From Acidobacteriota bacterium (GTDB taxonomy: Bacteria > Acidobacteriota > UBA6911), in the NCBI GenBank assembly GCA_003225335.1, contig QHZE01000437.1, positions 1 through 55,889 of the forward strand: a stretch of 55,889 bases of DNA. Reading direction: 5' to 3'. Below the pieces are notes generated by a model that was given only the letters and a program-made list of their open reading frames with translations, was not told the DNA's origin and made no database searches. The position numbers were made by a program, and so were the translations under genes. Shown piece after piece: positions 23,183 through 32,414 of this stretch. The first letter of the stretch is position 1, and every line of letters starts with the position of its first letter.

Positions 23183-24414
23183 AGCAGCGCGACCGCCTGC
23201 GCCGAGATGCCTTCTCCACGACCCTCGGCGTTCATGCCTTCGGAGGTCTTCGCCTTGACGTTCACCTGTTCCACGGAAATGGAGAGGGCCTCGGCAACAT
23301 TGCGCCGCATCGTTTCCCTGCAAGGCGCGAGCTTCGGCCGCTCGGCAAGCAGGGTGGCATCGACGTTTTGGATGCTCCACCCGGCCTCCTCAATCCTGCG
23401 GCGCACCTCGCACAGGAATTCCAGGCTCGAACGGTTTCGATTGGCGGCGGCGTCGTCCGGGAAGTGTTGCCCTATGTCTCCCAGGCCGGCCGCTCCGAGC
23501 AGGGCGTCGCAGACGGCGTGAGAGAGAACATCGGCGTCAGAGTGCCCCTCCAGCCCCTTCTCGAAAGGAATCTCGACCCCGCCAAGCACCAGTTTCCTTC
23601 CTATGACGAGGCGATGATAGTCCATTCCGTGCCCGATGCGCATCGGCCCGGTCCTTTCTCGGGATAGCCGGCCCGGGTTTTGATCCGAAACACCCGAAAT
23701 CAGAATTTCCGCAACTCGCAGGTCCAGAGGATGCGTGATCTTGATGTTCGCGGGCGAACCTGGAACCACCCGGACTCGGTGGCCAGCCCATCGAACCACG
23801 GAGGATTCATCAGTGCCGGCGAAACCCGTTCTCGCAGCGCTCTCCAGCGCACGCCGGAGTATCCCGGCGGCAAATACCTGGGGTGTCTGAATGGCATACA
23901 ACTGCTCGCGCGGAGGAGTCGCGATTACAAGGCCACGCCTCGAAACTCGCTGGATGGTCTCGGTCGCTGGGAGTCCGGCCACTGCGCCACCGTCTTGTGC
24001 GGCCGCCTCGATGACACGCCTCATGGTTTCAAGATCGCAGAGGGGACGGACCCCATCGTGTACCATGATCAGATCGGGCTCGGGGGATACTTGCGCGACA
24101 CCACGGCGCACCGATTCCTGCCGGGTCGGCCCGCCGCGCGTGTATTTGACCGGGAATCTCCAGGAGCTGCCCAGCATCTCCTTTGCGCGCCTGATGTGGG
24201 AGGCGGGGAGAGCAATGACCACCTGGACGACATCGTCAAGGGAAGCGATGCGTTCGAGAGTACGAAGGAGTATGGGCTTGCCTGCCAGGCTGAGGAATTG
24301 CTTCGGAAGCCAACCCCCGATTCGAGCGCCCGCCCCTCCCGCCGCCAGGACAACCGCCACTTTGGGGTTGACGATGGACGATGGACGGTGGACGAATGGA
24401 CGCCTTGGTTTCAT
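23125..24414 (-). CDS. ispDF: Bifunctional IspD/IspF (MEP isoprenoid pathway)
   Basis: 429 residues if ATG 24414 is used; the first 17 residues are word-repeat DNA and a GTG before AVVLAAGG is the likelier ancestral start. The IspD half has LAAGGAGARIG...PKQFLSLAGKPIL, MVHDGVRPL and TDESSVV (2-C-methyl-D-erythritol 4-phosphate cytidylyltransferase). The IspF half, from MRIGHGMDYHRL, has the metal-binding Asp/His pair, GLEGHSDADVLSHA and VKAKTSEGMN (MEcPP synthase). The fusion is common in Acidobacteriota and alpha- and epsilon-proteobacteria. The C-terminal AKGAKGRRGKGGKRVNG is encoded by a GGGGCAAA word repeat and is not part of the IspF fold. Confidence 0.93.
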   Translation of the reverse strand: MKPRRPFVHRPSSIVNPKVAVVLAAGGAGARIGGWLPKQFLSLAGKPILLRTLERIASLDDVVQVVIALPASHIRRAKEMLGSSWRFPVKYTRGGPTRQESVRRGVAQVSPEPDLIMVHDGVRPLCDLETMRRVIEAAAQDGGAVAGLPATETIQRVSRRGLVIATPPREQLYAIQTPQVFAAGILRRALESAARTGFAGTDESSVVRWAGHRVRVVPGSPANIKITHPLDLRVAEILISGVSDQNPGRLSRERTGPMRIGHGMDYHRLVIGRKLVLGGVEIPFEKGLEGHSDADVLSHAVCDALLGAAGLGDIGQHFPDDAAANRNRSSLEFLCEVRRRIEEAGWSIQNVDATLLAERPKLAPCRETMRRNVAEALSISVEQVNVKAKTSEGMNAEGRGEGISAQAVALLQAKGAKGRRGKGGKRVNG

Positions 24415-24475
24415 GGGGCGACGCGATGAAAGCCTTAATCGTCAGTCGTCAATCGCCAATCGTCAATCGAATTTA
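24360..24475. repeat. Word repeats (GACGATGG and GACGATTG) at the ispDF start
   Basis: TTGACGATGGACGATGGACG and, inverted, AATCGTCAGTCGTCAATCGC CAATCGTCAATCG surround the ispDF ATG and stop just after the PIN-TRAM stop codon. The two arms use slightly different words. Confidence 0.6.
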
Positions 24476-25561
24476 ACGGCCTTTGACTTTCTCGCGGTCT
24501 TCCTCGTAGACGGGGCGGTCGCTCCGCTCGTTCTTTTCATACGGGCGGCGCTCCGGGCGCTGGGGGAAGTTGTTCTCTGTCTCCTCAGGGAAGCGCCCAA
24601 AGATCATCTTGCCCGCAGTGGTCTGAAGCACGGATGTGACCTGAGTTGCGATGGTTTTGCCGATCATCCTACGCGCGTTGTCCACCACCACCATGGTGCC
24701 ATCATCCAGATAGGCCACACCTTGGTTGTACTCTTTCCCCTCCTTAAGGATGAAAACCTTCATCGTCTCCCCAGGAAGGACCACGGGCTTGAGTGCGTTG
24801 GCCAGCTCATTGATATTGAGCACGTCGACTCCACGGAGCTGTGACACTTTATTGAGGTTGAAGTCGTTGGTGACGATTTTCGCCCCGAGCTCCTTTGCCA
24901 GCTCGATCAGCTTCAGATCGACTTCCTTCACGTCGGGGTAATCCTTCTCCACAATTTGAACCGAGACGCCGGGAACCTGTTTGACCTTGTCCAGGATATC
25001 CAGACCGCGCCGGCCCCGGTTTCGCTTGATGGAATCCGCGCTGTCGGCGATTTGCTGCAACTCGCGCAGCACGAAATGGGGAACGGCCAGCGTTCCTTCC
25101 AGGAAACCTGTTTTGCATATATCCGCCACTCGACCGTCAATGATGACGCTGGTGTCGAGGACCTTGTACGATTTCTTCAAGCTCCGATCGCTGAAAATCC
25201 CGCCCAAGGCCGAGAGGTCGAGATACTCTGCTTTGTTGGCCCCCAAGACCAGCCCCACATAGGTCATCAATATCAAAACCATGACCTGGGCGAAGGTGCC
25301 TGTAGCCGGATCGAGCGTCATCCGTCCAATGACGACACTGATCAGGCTCGCGCCCACGATGCCGAGAATGGAACCAATGGCGGCACCGATGAGGGCCTTC
25401 AGGGAACACCGGCGAACGCGGATCTCCACGAGAACGATCAGCAGTCCGAGGGCACTGCTAAGGATCAGCGTAGAGGAAGGGCTGAGGTGAAAAGGCCTGA
25501 CGAGGTAGCCGCTGATTATAGTAGCGGCGAATAGAACCATACGAATAATCCAGAGGTCCAT
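24473..25561 (-). CDS. Membrane-anchored PIN-TRAM domain protein (YacL-like)
   Basis: 362 residues from ATG 25561, with AAGGAG seven bases upstream. About four N-terminal membrane helices (1-115) are followed by a PIN nuclease-like domain with acidic residues in [15 protein letters not shown] and [12 protein letters not shown], and a TRAM RNA-binding domain ([37 protein letters not shown]). A charged tail follows. Related proteins (Bacillus YacL, Thermotoga) lie beside radA and ispDF, as here. The RNA target is unknown. Confidence 0.88.
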   Translation of the reverse strand: MDLWIIRMVLFAATIISGYLVRPFHLSPSSTLILSSALGLLIVLVEIRVRRCSLKALIGAAIGSILGIVGASLISVVIGRMTLDPATGTFAQVMVLILMTYVGLVLGANKAEYLDLSALGGIFSDRSLKKSYKVLDTSVIIDGRVADICKTGFLEGTLAVPHFVLRELQQIADSADSIKRNRGRRGLDILDKVKQVPGVSVQIVEKDYPDVKEVDLKLIELAKELGAKIVTNDFNLNKVSQLRGVDVLNINELANALKPVVLPGETMKVFILKEGKEYNQGVAYLDDGTMVVVDNARRMIGKTIATQVTSVLQTTAGKMIFGRFPEETENNFPQRPERRPYEKNERSDRPVYEEDREKVKGR

Positions 25562-25943
25562 GGATGAGCTCCTTCGAGGTAGGAAACATTGTTGTATCAA
25601 CAGAATAGGATGATTGCGGCGCCGGAGCGAGTAGGAGTGCCGGCGTGAAACGCGTTTCCGGCGGCACCGGTGTTATCAGGAGTGCCCGTAAGAGTATCCA
25701 GACCCGCTTCTCCACAGAGTCCATAACTCCAAGCCGTGTATTACTGCGTTCGCGCCTGATGGAATGGGCCAAGGCCACCAAACTTGTCAGTTCGAAGACC
25801 TATAGGCACATTTCGGAACAATCTATCATATTCTTCACATCTTTTTTGAAAAAAATCCCATACCACCGTCCCCTTGCTCACGCGCCCACGGCGGAAGGCA
25901 GAAGGCGGAAGGCAGAAGGCGTGAGTGTTACGAACCGAGGCAC
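25562..25943. other. Intergenic region, no gene seen
   Basis: The only repeat is GGCGGAAGGCAGAAGGCGGA AGGCAGAAGG (25891-25922), a run of the same AGAAGGC word found at 27352-27445 beyond the other end of radA. The rest is the leader of the PIN-TRAM gene. Short frames here lack ribosome sites and family features. Confidence 0.5.
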
Positions 25944-27329
25944 TCAGGGTTCGAAGATTAAATCCGAAAGGTCCGAGATTGCTTTTACTGGAAGCAACTC
26001 CACTTCTTGCACCTGGTCCACCAAGGGGAGATTACCGCTCGGCAATATGCATTTCCGGAAGCCCAGGGCTATGGCTTCACGTATCCTGGGATACACCTGG
26101 CTCACCGGTCGAACTTCCCCCGATAGTCCCAACTCTCCAAAAAGAACTGCGTCTCGGACCAGGGGACGATTCCGGAAGCTGCTGAGAACGGCAGAGACGA
26201 TACCGAGGTCCGCCGCCGGTTCATGGATTTCCAGACCTCCGGCAGCGTTGACATAAATGTCGCAGCCCATCAGATGAAACCCCAGGCGCTTCTCGAGCAT
26301 TGCGACCAGCAGCGAGATCCGGTTGTAATCCATTCCCGAGGAGACGCGTCTTGCCGTGCTGTACTGGCTGTCGCTCACCAAAGCCTGCACTTCTATGAGA
26401 AGGGGCCGCGTCCCCTCCAGTGCGCAGATGACAGCGCTTCCCGGATGCGAGACTTCTCTTTCGCGCAGAAACAGGGCCGAAGGATTCTGGACGGGGAGCA
26501 ACCCACGCGCGGTCATTTCAAAGACACCGAGCTCGTTAGCGGCGCCGAAGCGGTTCTTCACTGCGCGGACGATGCGGTGGTTGTGGTGCCGCTCTCCCTC
26601 GAAATAGAGGACGGCGTCAACGATGTGCTCAAGGGCCTTCGGACCTGCGATGGAGCCGTCCTTTGTCACGTGGCCTATGAGGAAAACCGGAACGTGTTCT
26701 GATTTCGCGAGATGGAGTAGCTGCGCCGCTACCTGGCGCACCTGGCTTATGCTTCCGGGCGCCGAATCGAGCGCCTCGGAGAATGCCGTCTGCACAGAAT
26801 CCACCACCAAGAGCGCAGGACGTAGCTCCTTCACTGCATCGATTATCTTTTCGAGGTTCGACTCGGCCAGAAGATAAATCTCCTCCTCGATCCCCGGCCC
26901 CTGACTGCTGGCGCCCAGGAGCCGCTCCGCCCGCATTTTGATCTGCTGCGCCGACTCCTCACCGGAAACGTAAAGAACGCGTCGGCCTCGCTCCTGGAGC
27001 AACTGAGATATCTGTAAGAGGAGAGTGGATTTTCCCACCCCGGGCTCGCCTCCCACGAGCACCAACGATCCAGGGACGATCCCCCCTCCCAGCACCCTAT
27101 CGAACTCGGGATTCGAGGTTGCAATACGTGGTGCGTCCGCCGAGGAGATTTCGCTCATGCGAACGGGGCCGGCATTACCGTCCGTCGCACGCGATCTCTT
27201 CGTGGAGGACGCGACCCGCCTCTCTTCCACAAAAGAGTTCCAGCTGCCGCAATCCGGGCAGCGGCCCAGCCACTTGGCGGCCGCGTATCCGCACGCCTGG
27301 CATTCGAACTCGGATTGCTGCCTGGACAT
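25944..27329 (-). CDS. radA: DNA repair protein RadA
   Basis: 461 residues, GGGAG seven bases upstream of ATG. The C4 zinc finger (Cys10, Cys13, Cys24, Cys27) is followed by a RecA-like ATPase with GEPGVGKST (94-102), LLVVDSVQT (Walker B), the RadA-specific KNRFG motif (AVKNRFGAANELG) and a Lon-protease-like C-terminal domain (GLEIHEPAADLGIVSAVLSS). It drives branch migration in recombination. Same-word AGAAGGC repeats flank both ends of the gene. Confidence 0.95.
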   Translation of the reverse strand: MSRQQSEFECQACGYAAAKWLGRCPDCGSWNSFVEERRVASSTKRSRATDGNAGPVRMSEISSADAPRIATSNPEFDRVLGGGIVPGSLVLVGGEPGVGKSTLLLQISQLLQERGRRVLYVSGEESAQQIKMRAERLLGASSQGPGIEEEIYLLAESNLEKIIDAVKELRPALLVVDSVQTAFSEALDSAPGSISQVRQVAAQLLHLAKSEHVPVFLIGHVTKDGSIAGPKALEHIVDAVLYFEGERHHNHRIVRAVKNRFGAANELGVFEMTARGLLPVQNPSALFLREREVSHPGSAVICALEGTRPLLIEVQALVSDSQYSTARRVSSGMDYNRISLLVAMLEKRLGFHLMGCDIYVNAAGGLEIHEPAADLGIVSAVLSSFRNRPLVRDAVLFGELGLSGEVRPVSQVYPRIREAIALGFRKCILPSGNLPLVDQVQEVELLPVKAISDLSDLIFEP

Positions 27330-27351
27330 GAGCCTGCTCCCTGGCAGAAAC

Positions 27352-27448
27352 CAGAAGGCAGAAGGCAGTAAGCACGTGCCTTCCGCCTTCTGCTTTCCGC
27401 CTTCTGCTTTCCGCCTTCCGCTTTCCGCCTTCCGCCTTCTGCTGTATC
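27352..27448. repeat. Word palindrome (AGAAGGC / GCCTTCT)
   Basis: CCAGAAGGCAGAAGGCAGTA faces a long run of CCTTCCGCCTTCTGCTTTCC-type words (seven or more units). It fills the gap between alr and radA. Confidence 0.7.
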
Positions 27449-27458
27449 GCCGCGACCT

Positions 27459-28627
27459 TTAAGCTGTTGAGGTTCCCAGTGCGGGATAGACTCGGGGAAC
27501 GCGAGGGCTGATACCGCAGAGGATTTCGTACGCGCTGGTGTTGAGCCAACACGCCCAGGCCGAAGCGTCCACCCGGCAGTGAGTGCTTGAACCCAAAAGA
27601 ATTACTTCCTCGCCCTCCTGGATTTCGGAAAAATCCGTCACGTCTATGACGATCATATCCATATTGACGGACCCGATAACGGGAACCAGGCGATCGCGTA
27701 CGATAGCCCATCCTTTGCCCGTAAGCGAGCGCCGATAACCGTCCGCGTATCCGACGGGGAGGGTAGCCGCCCGGGTTGTTCTCTCCGCGGCGAACAGCCT
27801 GTTGTAGCCAACCGATGCTCCTGGCGGGACCGTGCGGATCTGGCCGATCCGTGATTTAAGGGACAGCACCGGCCGCAGAGATTCCGGGCAGCGCTCGGGA
27901 TCAGGGAAATAGCCATAAAGGGCAATTCCGGGGCGGGCGCTCATGGAGCGAAGCCCGGGATGATAGAGAAGCCCGGCGCTGTTTGCCAGGTGCAGTTCCC
28001 CGGGATCCAGGCCACGATCGCGAACGAGTCCGACGGCCTGATGAAATCTCCTCGTCTGCTCCAGCGTGAAGGACGCGTCCTCTTCCTCAGCGCTCGCCAG
28101 GTGGGAGAACGTCCCGCGCAGGCGCAAGCTGTCGCTTGCCAGGAGTGCGTCCAGGACAGCCTCCATATCGTTCCAGGGAACTCCCAGACGGTTCATTCCC
28201 GTGTCGATTTTCAGATGGACCGGCACGCGCTCCCCGGCAGCACGCGCAGCCTCGGCCAGACGTCGAATCGACGAAACGGAGTAGACTGCGGGCATCAGCC
28301 GGTATCGCAGGGCTTCCTTCTCCTGGCCAGGCCAGCACCCTTCCAGCACCAGGATCTCCTGTCCGACGCCCGCCTCACGGGAACAGAGCCGTGACCGTAA
28401 GCATTGGCCTTGATGACCGGAATGACCCGAGGAGTTCCGATTGCGGATTGTGGATTGGGGATTGCGGATTTCGGATTGGGGCCTGAGGCGGTTCCTTCAA
28501 TCGCCAATCCACCATCCGCAATCTGCAAAGCGCAATCAAGTAAGCCGCAGAGGGTTCGGTAGTTGTGGAGGAGGGCGCCGAGATCGATCTCTGCCCAGGT
28601 CGGGCGCCCGGGATCAGGAGGCCGCAT
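27459..28627 (-). pseudogene. alr: Alanine racemase, disrupted by a word-palindrome insertion and a frameshifting deletion
   Basis: ATG 28627 lies just after the dnaB stop. The N-terminal TWAEIDLGALLHNYRTLCGLL is interrupted by about 36 residues encoded by a GGATTGCGGATT word palindrome (28439-28541), then resumes VIPVIKANAYGHGSVPV, which carries the PLP lysine. Near 28372-28384 the frame shifts: REAGVGQEILVLEGCWPGQEKEAL continues in the next frame, and the roughly 25-30 residues normally between these segments are missing. The rest (VHLKIDTGMNRLG, ARPGIALYG, VGYNRLFAAERTTRAATLPVGYADGYRR with the catalytic Tyr) is well kept. As written the two catalytic residues are in different frames, so it is either a recent pseudogene or an assembly collapse. 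Confidence 0.8.
28439..28541. repeat. Word palindrome inside alr (GCGGATT / AATCCGC)
   Basis: GATTGCGGATTGTGGATTGG and GGATTGCGGATTTCGGATTG face CAATCGCCAATCCACCATCC GCAATCTGC. It is read through in frame in the alr 5' region. Confidence 0.75.
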
Positions 28628-28634
28628 TGCCGGG

Positions 28635-29978
28635 CTAGGGCTCCTGCCAGAGGTTGGCAAATTTGGTGAACTGCTGGATGAAGGCGAGCTCGAGTTTTCC
28701 AGTGGGACCGTTGCGCTGCTTGCCGATGATGATCTCGGCCACCCCGCTGTTCTCCTGGGTAGGATTCACTTCGTCTTCCCGGTAGATAAACAGCACGAGA
28801 TCTGCGTCCTGCTCGATGGAGCCCGATTCGCGCAGATCGGAAAGCTGCGGTCGGCGGTCACCCTTGCGCGACTCGACGGCCCTGTTTAGCTGAGAGATGG
28901 CCAACACCGGCACGTTGAGATCCTTTGCCAGAGCCTTCAGCCCGCGAGATATCTGGGAAATCTCCTGAGTCCGATTCTCGTAACGCGGGCCGGTGCCGGA
29001 CATGAGCTGCAGGTAGTCGACGATCAGCAGATCGAGGCCGTGCTCGGCCCGCAGCCGGCGGGCTTTGGAGCGCATCTCGACAATGGAAATACCGGGCGTG
29101 TCATCGATGAACATCTTTGTCTGGGAGACCGCGCCGGCCGCGCGGCCCAGCTTGCTCCATTCTTCCTTGTTGATAAAGCCGGTGCTTACGCGGTGCGAAT
29201 CCACCTCTGCCTCGGAGCAGAGCAGTCGCTTTACCAGCGACTCTCTGCTCATTTCGAGGCTGAAAATTCCCACGGTCTGATGTTTTTTCAGCGCCACATG
29301 CTCGGCGATATTCAAGCAGATGCTGGTTTTGCCGAGACCCGGACGGGCCGCCACGATGATCAGGTCGCAACGATGCAACCCTGCCGTCATTTTGTCCAGT
29401 TCCGTGAATCCGGTCTCGATTCCCGTCACGGGGGTCCTGCGATTGGCGACTTCCTCGATTTGCTTATAGACGTCGCTGACGAGAGGTTCAATCGGCAGGA
29501 AGCCCGTTCGGAACTGCTGCCCGGCGAGCTCGAAGATCACCTTCTCGGCGCTCTCGAGGATCTCCTGAGGCGATTCTTCATTCTGGTAGCTGCGCGCGGT
29601 GATTTCATTGGAGATCTGAATCAATCGGCGGAGCGTCGCCTTTTCTTTGACTATCTGCGCGTAATACTCCACGTTGGCGGCCCGCGGGAGGCCGTCGGTG
29701 AGACTGGCCAGATAGGCGGGACCGCCAGTGCTCTCGACCAGATTGGAGCGGCGCAGTTCGTCCATCAAGGTGATCAGGTCGATCGCCTTGCCTGCGCTCG
29801 TCAGGGTGATCATCTTCTCGTAGATCTTTCGATGGCTGTCGAGATAGAAATCCTCCTTGCGCAAGATCTCCTGCACCGGGAACAGCGCTTTGTCGTCGAG
29901 CAGGATGGCGCCGAGGATCCACCGCTCCGCGTCCAGATTGTTCGGCAGTGTTTTTTCCAGGCTCAAGTCGGTGGCCAT
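28635..29978 (-). CDS. dnaB: Replicative DNA helicase DnaB
   Basis: 447 residues. The N-terminal domain (LPNNLDAERWILGAILLDDKALF) binds primase. The RecA-like domain has AARPGLGKTSICLN (Walker A), FSLEMSRESLVKRLL, LLIVDYLQLM (Walker B) and KALAKDLNVPVLAISQLNRAVE with the arginine-finger SDLRESGSIEQDAD region. It is a normal length and has no intein. It follows rplI across a 426-base repeat-filled gap. Confidence 0.95.
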   Translation of the reverse strand: MATDLSLEKTLPNNLDAERWILGAILLDDKALFPVQEILRKEDFYLDSHRKIYEKMITLTSAGKAIDLITLMDELRRSNLVESTGGPAYLASLTDGLPRAANVEYYAQIVKEKATLRRLIQISNEITARSYQNEESPQEILESAEKVIFELAGQQFRTGFLPIEPLVSDVYKQIEEVANRRTPVTGIETGFTELDKMTAGLHRCDLIIVAARPGLGKTSICLNIAEHVALKKHQTVGIFSLEMSRESLVKRLLCSEAEVDSHRVSTGFINKEEWSKLGRAAGAVSQTKMFIDDTPGISIVEMRSKARRLRAEHGLDLLIVDYLQLMSGTGPRYENRTQEISQISRGLKALAKDLNVPVLAISQLNRAVESRKGDRRPQLSDLRESGSIEQDADLVLFIYREDEVNPTQENSGVAEIIIGKQRNGPTGKLELAFIQQFTKFANLWQEP

Positions 29979-30040
29979 TTCAGACTGGATTTACCACGAA
30001 GAGAGCAACGCACCAACAATTTTCTCGAACTTTATACTGC

Positions 30041-30330
30041 ACAAAATGAAACCACCGATGAACACAGATAAACACAGAGCAGCTGCGCCGCAACCAAAAA
30101 AATCTCACCGCGAAGACACGAAGAATCGCAAAGGATTTCTTCGCGTCTTCGTGGTGAACAGGATGCGTGTGCTCCCAGGAGAACGCACAAAAATGCTTTG
30201 CCAGATCGCAGGCTGCATTGCGCCGGAGCAGGCTAAAGCCTGAACTCCAGAACCTCGCACCAAGACAAACGGCGGACGAGGGAAAATGGTCAATGAAAAA
30301 TGAGCAATGACCGATGAAAAATGATCGCCA
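30041..30330. repeat. Half composite palindrome and word palindromes before dnaB
   Basis: AAACCACCGATGAACACAGA and GCCGCAACCAAAAAA mark one half of the composite seen at 15604, 40626 and 41251. TCACCGCGAAGACACGAAGA faces TTTCTTCGCGTCTTCGTGGT (30106-30160). GCTCCCAGGAGAACGCAC (30170-30187) and GGAGCAGGCTAAAGCCTGAA (30228-30247) are single REP-like ends. AATGGTCAATGAAAAATGAG words follow (30285-30325). No gene is seen in 29979-30404. Confidence 0.65.
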
Positions 30331-30404
30331 GAGGAAAAAATGTGGTGGGTTAGGCGCGCGGCCTTTGCACGCAAAAAATCGTCAAATTCTTGATTGCGGC
30401 TGGG

Positions 30405-30857
30405 CTAGGCCTCGGGTTCCGGTTCGACGACGACCTTGATAGGCACGGTCACTTCGCGGTGCAGCCGGATGGGCACGTGGTATTCGCCCACGGACTTGAT
30501 CGGCTCTTCCAGCTGAATCTTGCGCTTGTCGATATCGATCTTATGGGTGATCAGGTAGTCCGCGATATCAATGGCGGTGACGGAACCGTAAAGGGTGCCG
30601 CCTTCACCAGCCTTTTTCCGGACCGTGACCACCAGCGATGCGAGGTCTCTGGCCACGAGGCTGGCGGCCTGCTTGTCGCGCTGGTCCCGCCGGGCGCCCA
30701 CCGTGCGCTCGATCTCGCTGATCTTCAAATTACCCGGGGTGGCCTCCAGGGCGATCTTACGCGGGATGAGATAATTGCGTCCGTATCCCGGGGCTACCTT
30801 TACTATCTCTCCCGCTTTGCCAAGTTTCTCAACATCCTGCTTCAATATGACCTTCAT
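30405..30857 (-). CDS. rplI: 50S ribosomal protein L9
   Basis: 150 residues, normal length. MKVILKQDVEKLGKAGEIVKVAPGYGRNYLIPRK is the N-terminal RNA-binding domain with its VKVAPGYGRNYLIP signature; the C-terminal domain follows the long central helix. It sits in the usual rpsF-rpsR-rplI order. Confidence 0.96.
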   Translation of the reverse strand: MKVILKQDVEKLGKAGEIVKVAPGYGRNYLIPRKIALEATPGNLKISEIERTVGARRDQRDKQAASLVARDLASLVVTVRKKAGEGGTLYGSVTAIDIADYLITHKIDIDKRKIQLEEPIKSVGEYHVPIRLHREVTVPIKVVVEPEPEA

Positions 30858-30884
30858 CGTGAAACCTCGCCGGTAATGAGAGCC

Positions 30885-31121
30885 TCAATCAGCCACAAAT
30901 GGAAGTATCGCCAGATGCCTGGCTCTTTTGATCGCTTCCGCGAGCTGCCGCTGGTGAACGGCGCACACCCCGCTGATTCTGCGAGGCAGGATCTTCCCCC
31001 GCTCCGGGTTGAAGTGGGAAAGAAGCCTCCCGTCTTTGAAATCGATATAGGTAATCTTTTCGGCGCAAAACTTGCACACTCTCTTGCGCCGGACCGAGAA
31101 TCGTCTCGTTGCAGTACCCAT
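30885..31121 (-). CDS. rpsR: 30S ribosomal protein S18
   Basis: 78 residues. [11 protein letters not shown] and [50 protein letters not shown] are the conserved S18 core. The Cys residues (CKFC...C) suggest a zinc-binding (C+) paralogue form. It lies 27 bases upstream of rplI. Confidence 0.96.
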   Translation of the reverse strand: MGTATRRFSVRRKRVCKFCAEKITYIDFKDGRLLSHFNPERGKILPRRISGVCAVHQRQLAEAIKRARHLAILPFVAD

Positions 31122-31242
31122 GGTCAGTCAACACCCTTTCTGTATGAGCGAGCCGATACTTGAGTGACGAATCCACGAACGTAAGAAAATCAGAATTGAT
31201 TCTTAGCTCTTCTGATAAAAGCCTTATGCATTCGTCAATCGA

Positions 31243-31632
31243 CTACATGGGGGCGGATTCCGCATTCACGCCGCCTTGCTGGCCTGCGGACCGCGCCCTC
31301 GCCTTTCGGTTGCGGGCGGCCTTCAACTTTTCCGACCGCTTTAGATCTTCATCGATCCGGACGGAGAGAAAACGCATGACGAAATCCGTGACTCTGAAGC
31401 GCCGCTCCAGTTCTGCGATCGCCGCCCCATCCCCCTCGATCGTCATGAAAACATAGTAGGCGTCCCGGAATCTCTTGATCTTGTATGCGAGTGATTTCTT
31501 TCCCCAGTTATCTACCTTGATCACCTTGCCGTTCCTGCTTTGTACTACGGTCTGCATCTGGGAAACGAAAGCCTCCAGCTCCTCGTTGCTCAGAGTTGGC
31601 GCCGTGATGAATCCTACTTCGTAAGTTCTCAC
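31243..31632 (-). CDS. rpsF: 30S ribosomal protein S6
   Basis: 129 residues from a GTG start at 31632, with AAGGAGG eight bases upstream. RTYEVGFITAPTLSNEEL, VDNWGKKSLAYKIKRFRDAYYVFMTIEG and FRVTDFVMRFLSVRIDED are the S6 fold. The basic C-terminal tail runs to about residue 129, as in many relatives. First gene of the S6-S18-L9 operon. Confidence 0.95.
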   Translation of the reverse strand: MRTYEVGFITAPTLSNEELEAFVSQMQTVVQSRNGKVIKVDNWGKKSLAYKIKRFRDAYYVFMTIEGDGAAIAELERRFRVTDFVMRFLSVRIDEDLKRSEKLKAARNRKARARSAGQQGGVNAESAPM

Positions 31633-31750
31633 CAGTCGTGCCTCCTTAAATCCTTACGTCACCTTCTGAGAATACGTCCCCTGACGTTCTGATGTTCAGC
31701 AGGCGCAAATGCGCGAGGATTCAAACCCGCGTGTGCCCGCGTTTATCCGC

Positions 31751-31780
31751 ATGCTTAAAACAGCCTTTCCAGCGATTTCA
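31751..31780 (-). promoter_or_regulatory. Candidate sigma70-type promoter for rpsF-rpsR-rplI
   Basis: On the minus strand TTGAAA and, 16 bases on, TTTAAG lie about 120 bases before the rpsF GTG and inside the gap after pth. The match is moderate (four of six at -10), so it is only a candidate; the long leader would leave room for S6:S18-type autoregulation, but no such structure was confirmed by eye. Confidence 0.3.
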
Positions 31781-31796
31781 AGAGTGAAGCCTCTCT

Positions 31797-32384
31797 TTAC
31801 TGCGTGCCCGCGTTAAACAAAGACATGGCGCTTGAGACGCCGTCGGATAGAATCGCCGTTACGGCGTCTCGAGCCTTCTGGATCGTTTCTTTCAATGCTG
31901 CCTCCTGCTCTCCAGGAAATTCTGAGAGAACAAAATCGGCTTTGTCCTCAGGCAGGCTCTCCTCCGCAATTCCAATGCGAACGCGAACAAATTCGGCGCT
32001 ACCCAGCGCCCGAATAATGGATTCCAACCCATGGTGGCCGCCCGGCGATCCTCGTTCCCGCACGCGTACCCTGCCGAAGGGCAGGTTCAGGTCATCGAGG
32101 ATGACTACCAGGCTTTCCAGGCGAAGACCGTGCTTTTCCAGCAGGGCATTCACTGCTTGCCCGCTCAGGTTCATAAAGGTCAGCGGTTTTGCGAGAAGCA
32201 CGCGCTGTCCGGCGATCTCGCAAATGCCTGTCAGGGACCGGCACTCCTGCACCCAACGTATCATCCCGCTCGCGCGCGCCAGGGCGTCCAGGACCATGAA
32301 TCCGGCATTGTGGCGCGTTCTGGCATATCTCTCGCCCGGGTTTCCGAGACCCACGATGATTCTAGCCGGCGGTGCGAGGCCCAT
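31797..32384 (-). CDS. pth: Peptidyl-tRNA hydrolase
   Basis: 195 residues. VGLGNPGERYARTRHNAGFMVLDAL carries Asn15 and the catalytic His25; KPLTFMNLSGQAV, DDLNLPFGRVRVRERGSPGGHHGLESI and FVRVRIGI are the remaining conserved blocks. It recycles peptidyl-tRNA. Order rplY-pth-rpsF is conserved in Acidobacteriota and delta-proteobacteria. Confidence 0.95.
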   Translation of the reverse strand: MGLAPPARIIVGLGNPGERYARTRHNAGFMVLDALARASGMIRWVQECRSLTGICEIAGQRVLLAKPLTFMNLSGQAVNALLEKHGLRLESLVVILDDLNLPFGRVRVRERGSPGGHHGLESIIRALGSAEFVRVRIGIAEESLPEDKADFVLSEFPGEQEAALKETIQKARDAVTAILSDGVSSAMSLFNAGTQ

Positions 32385-32414
32385 GGGTCGCTTGTTCGAC
32401 GGCGCCCGCGAGCG

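Noticed and set aside
27352-27448. CRISPR-like array of short repeats
   Set aside because: Units are 6-9 bases, have no spacers, and reverse orientation in mid-array; no cas gene is present.
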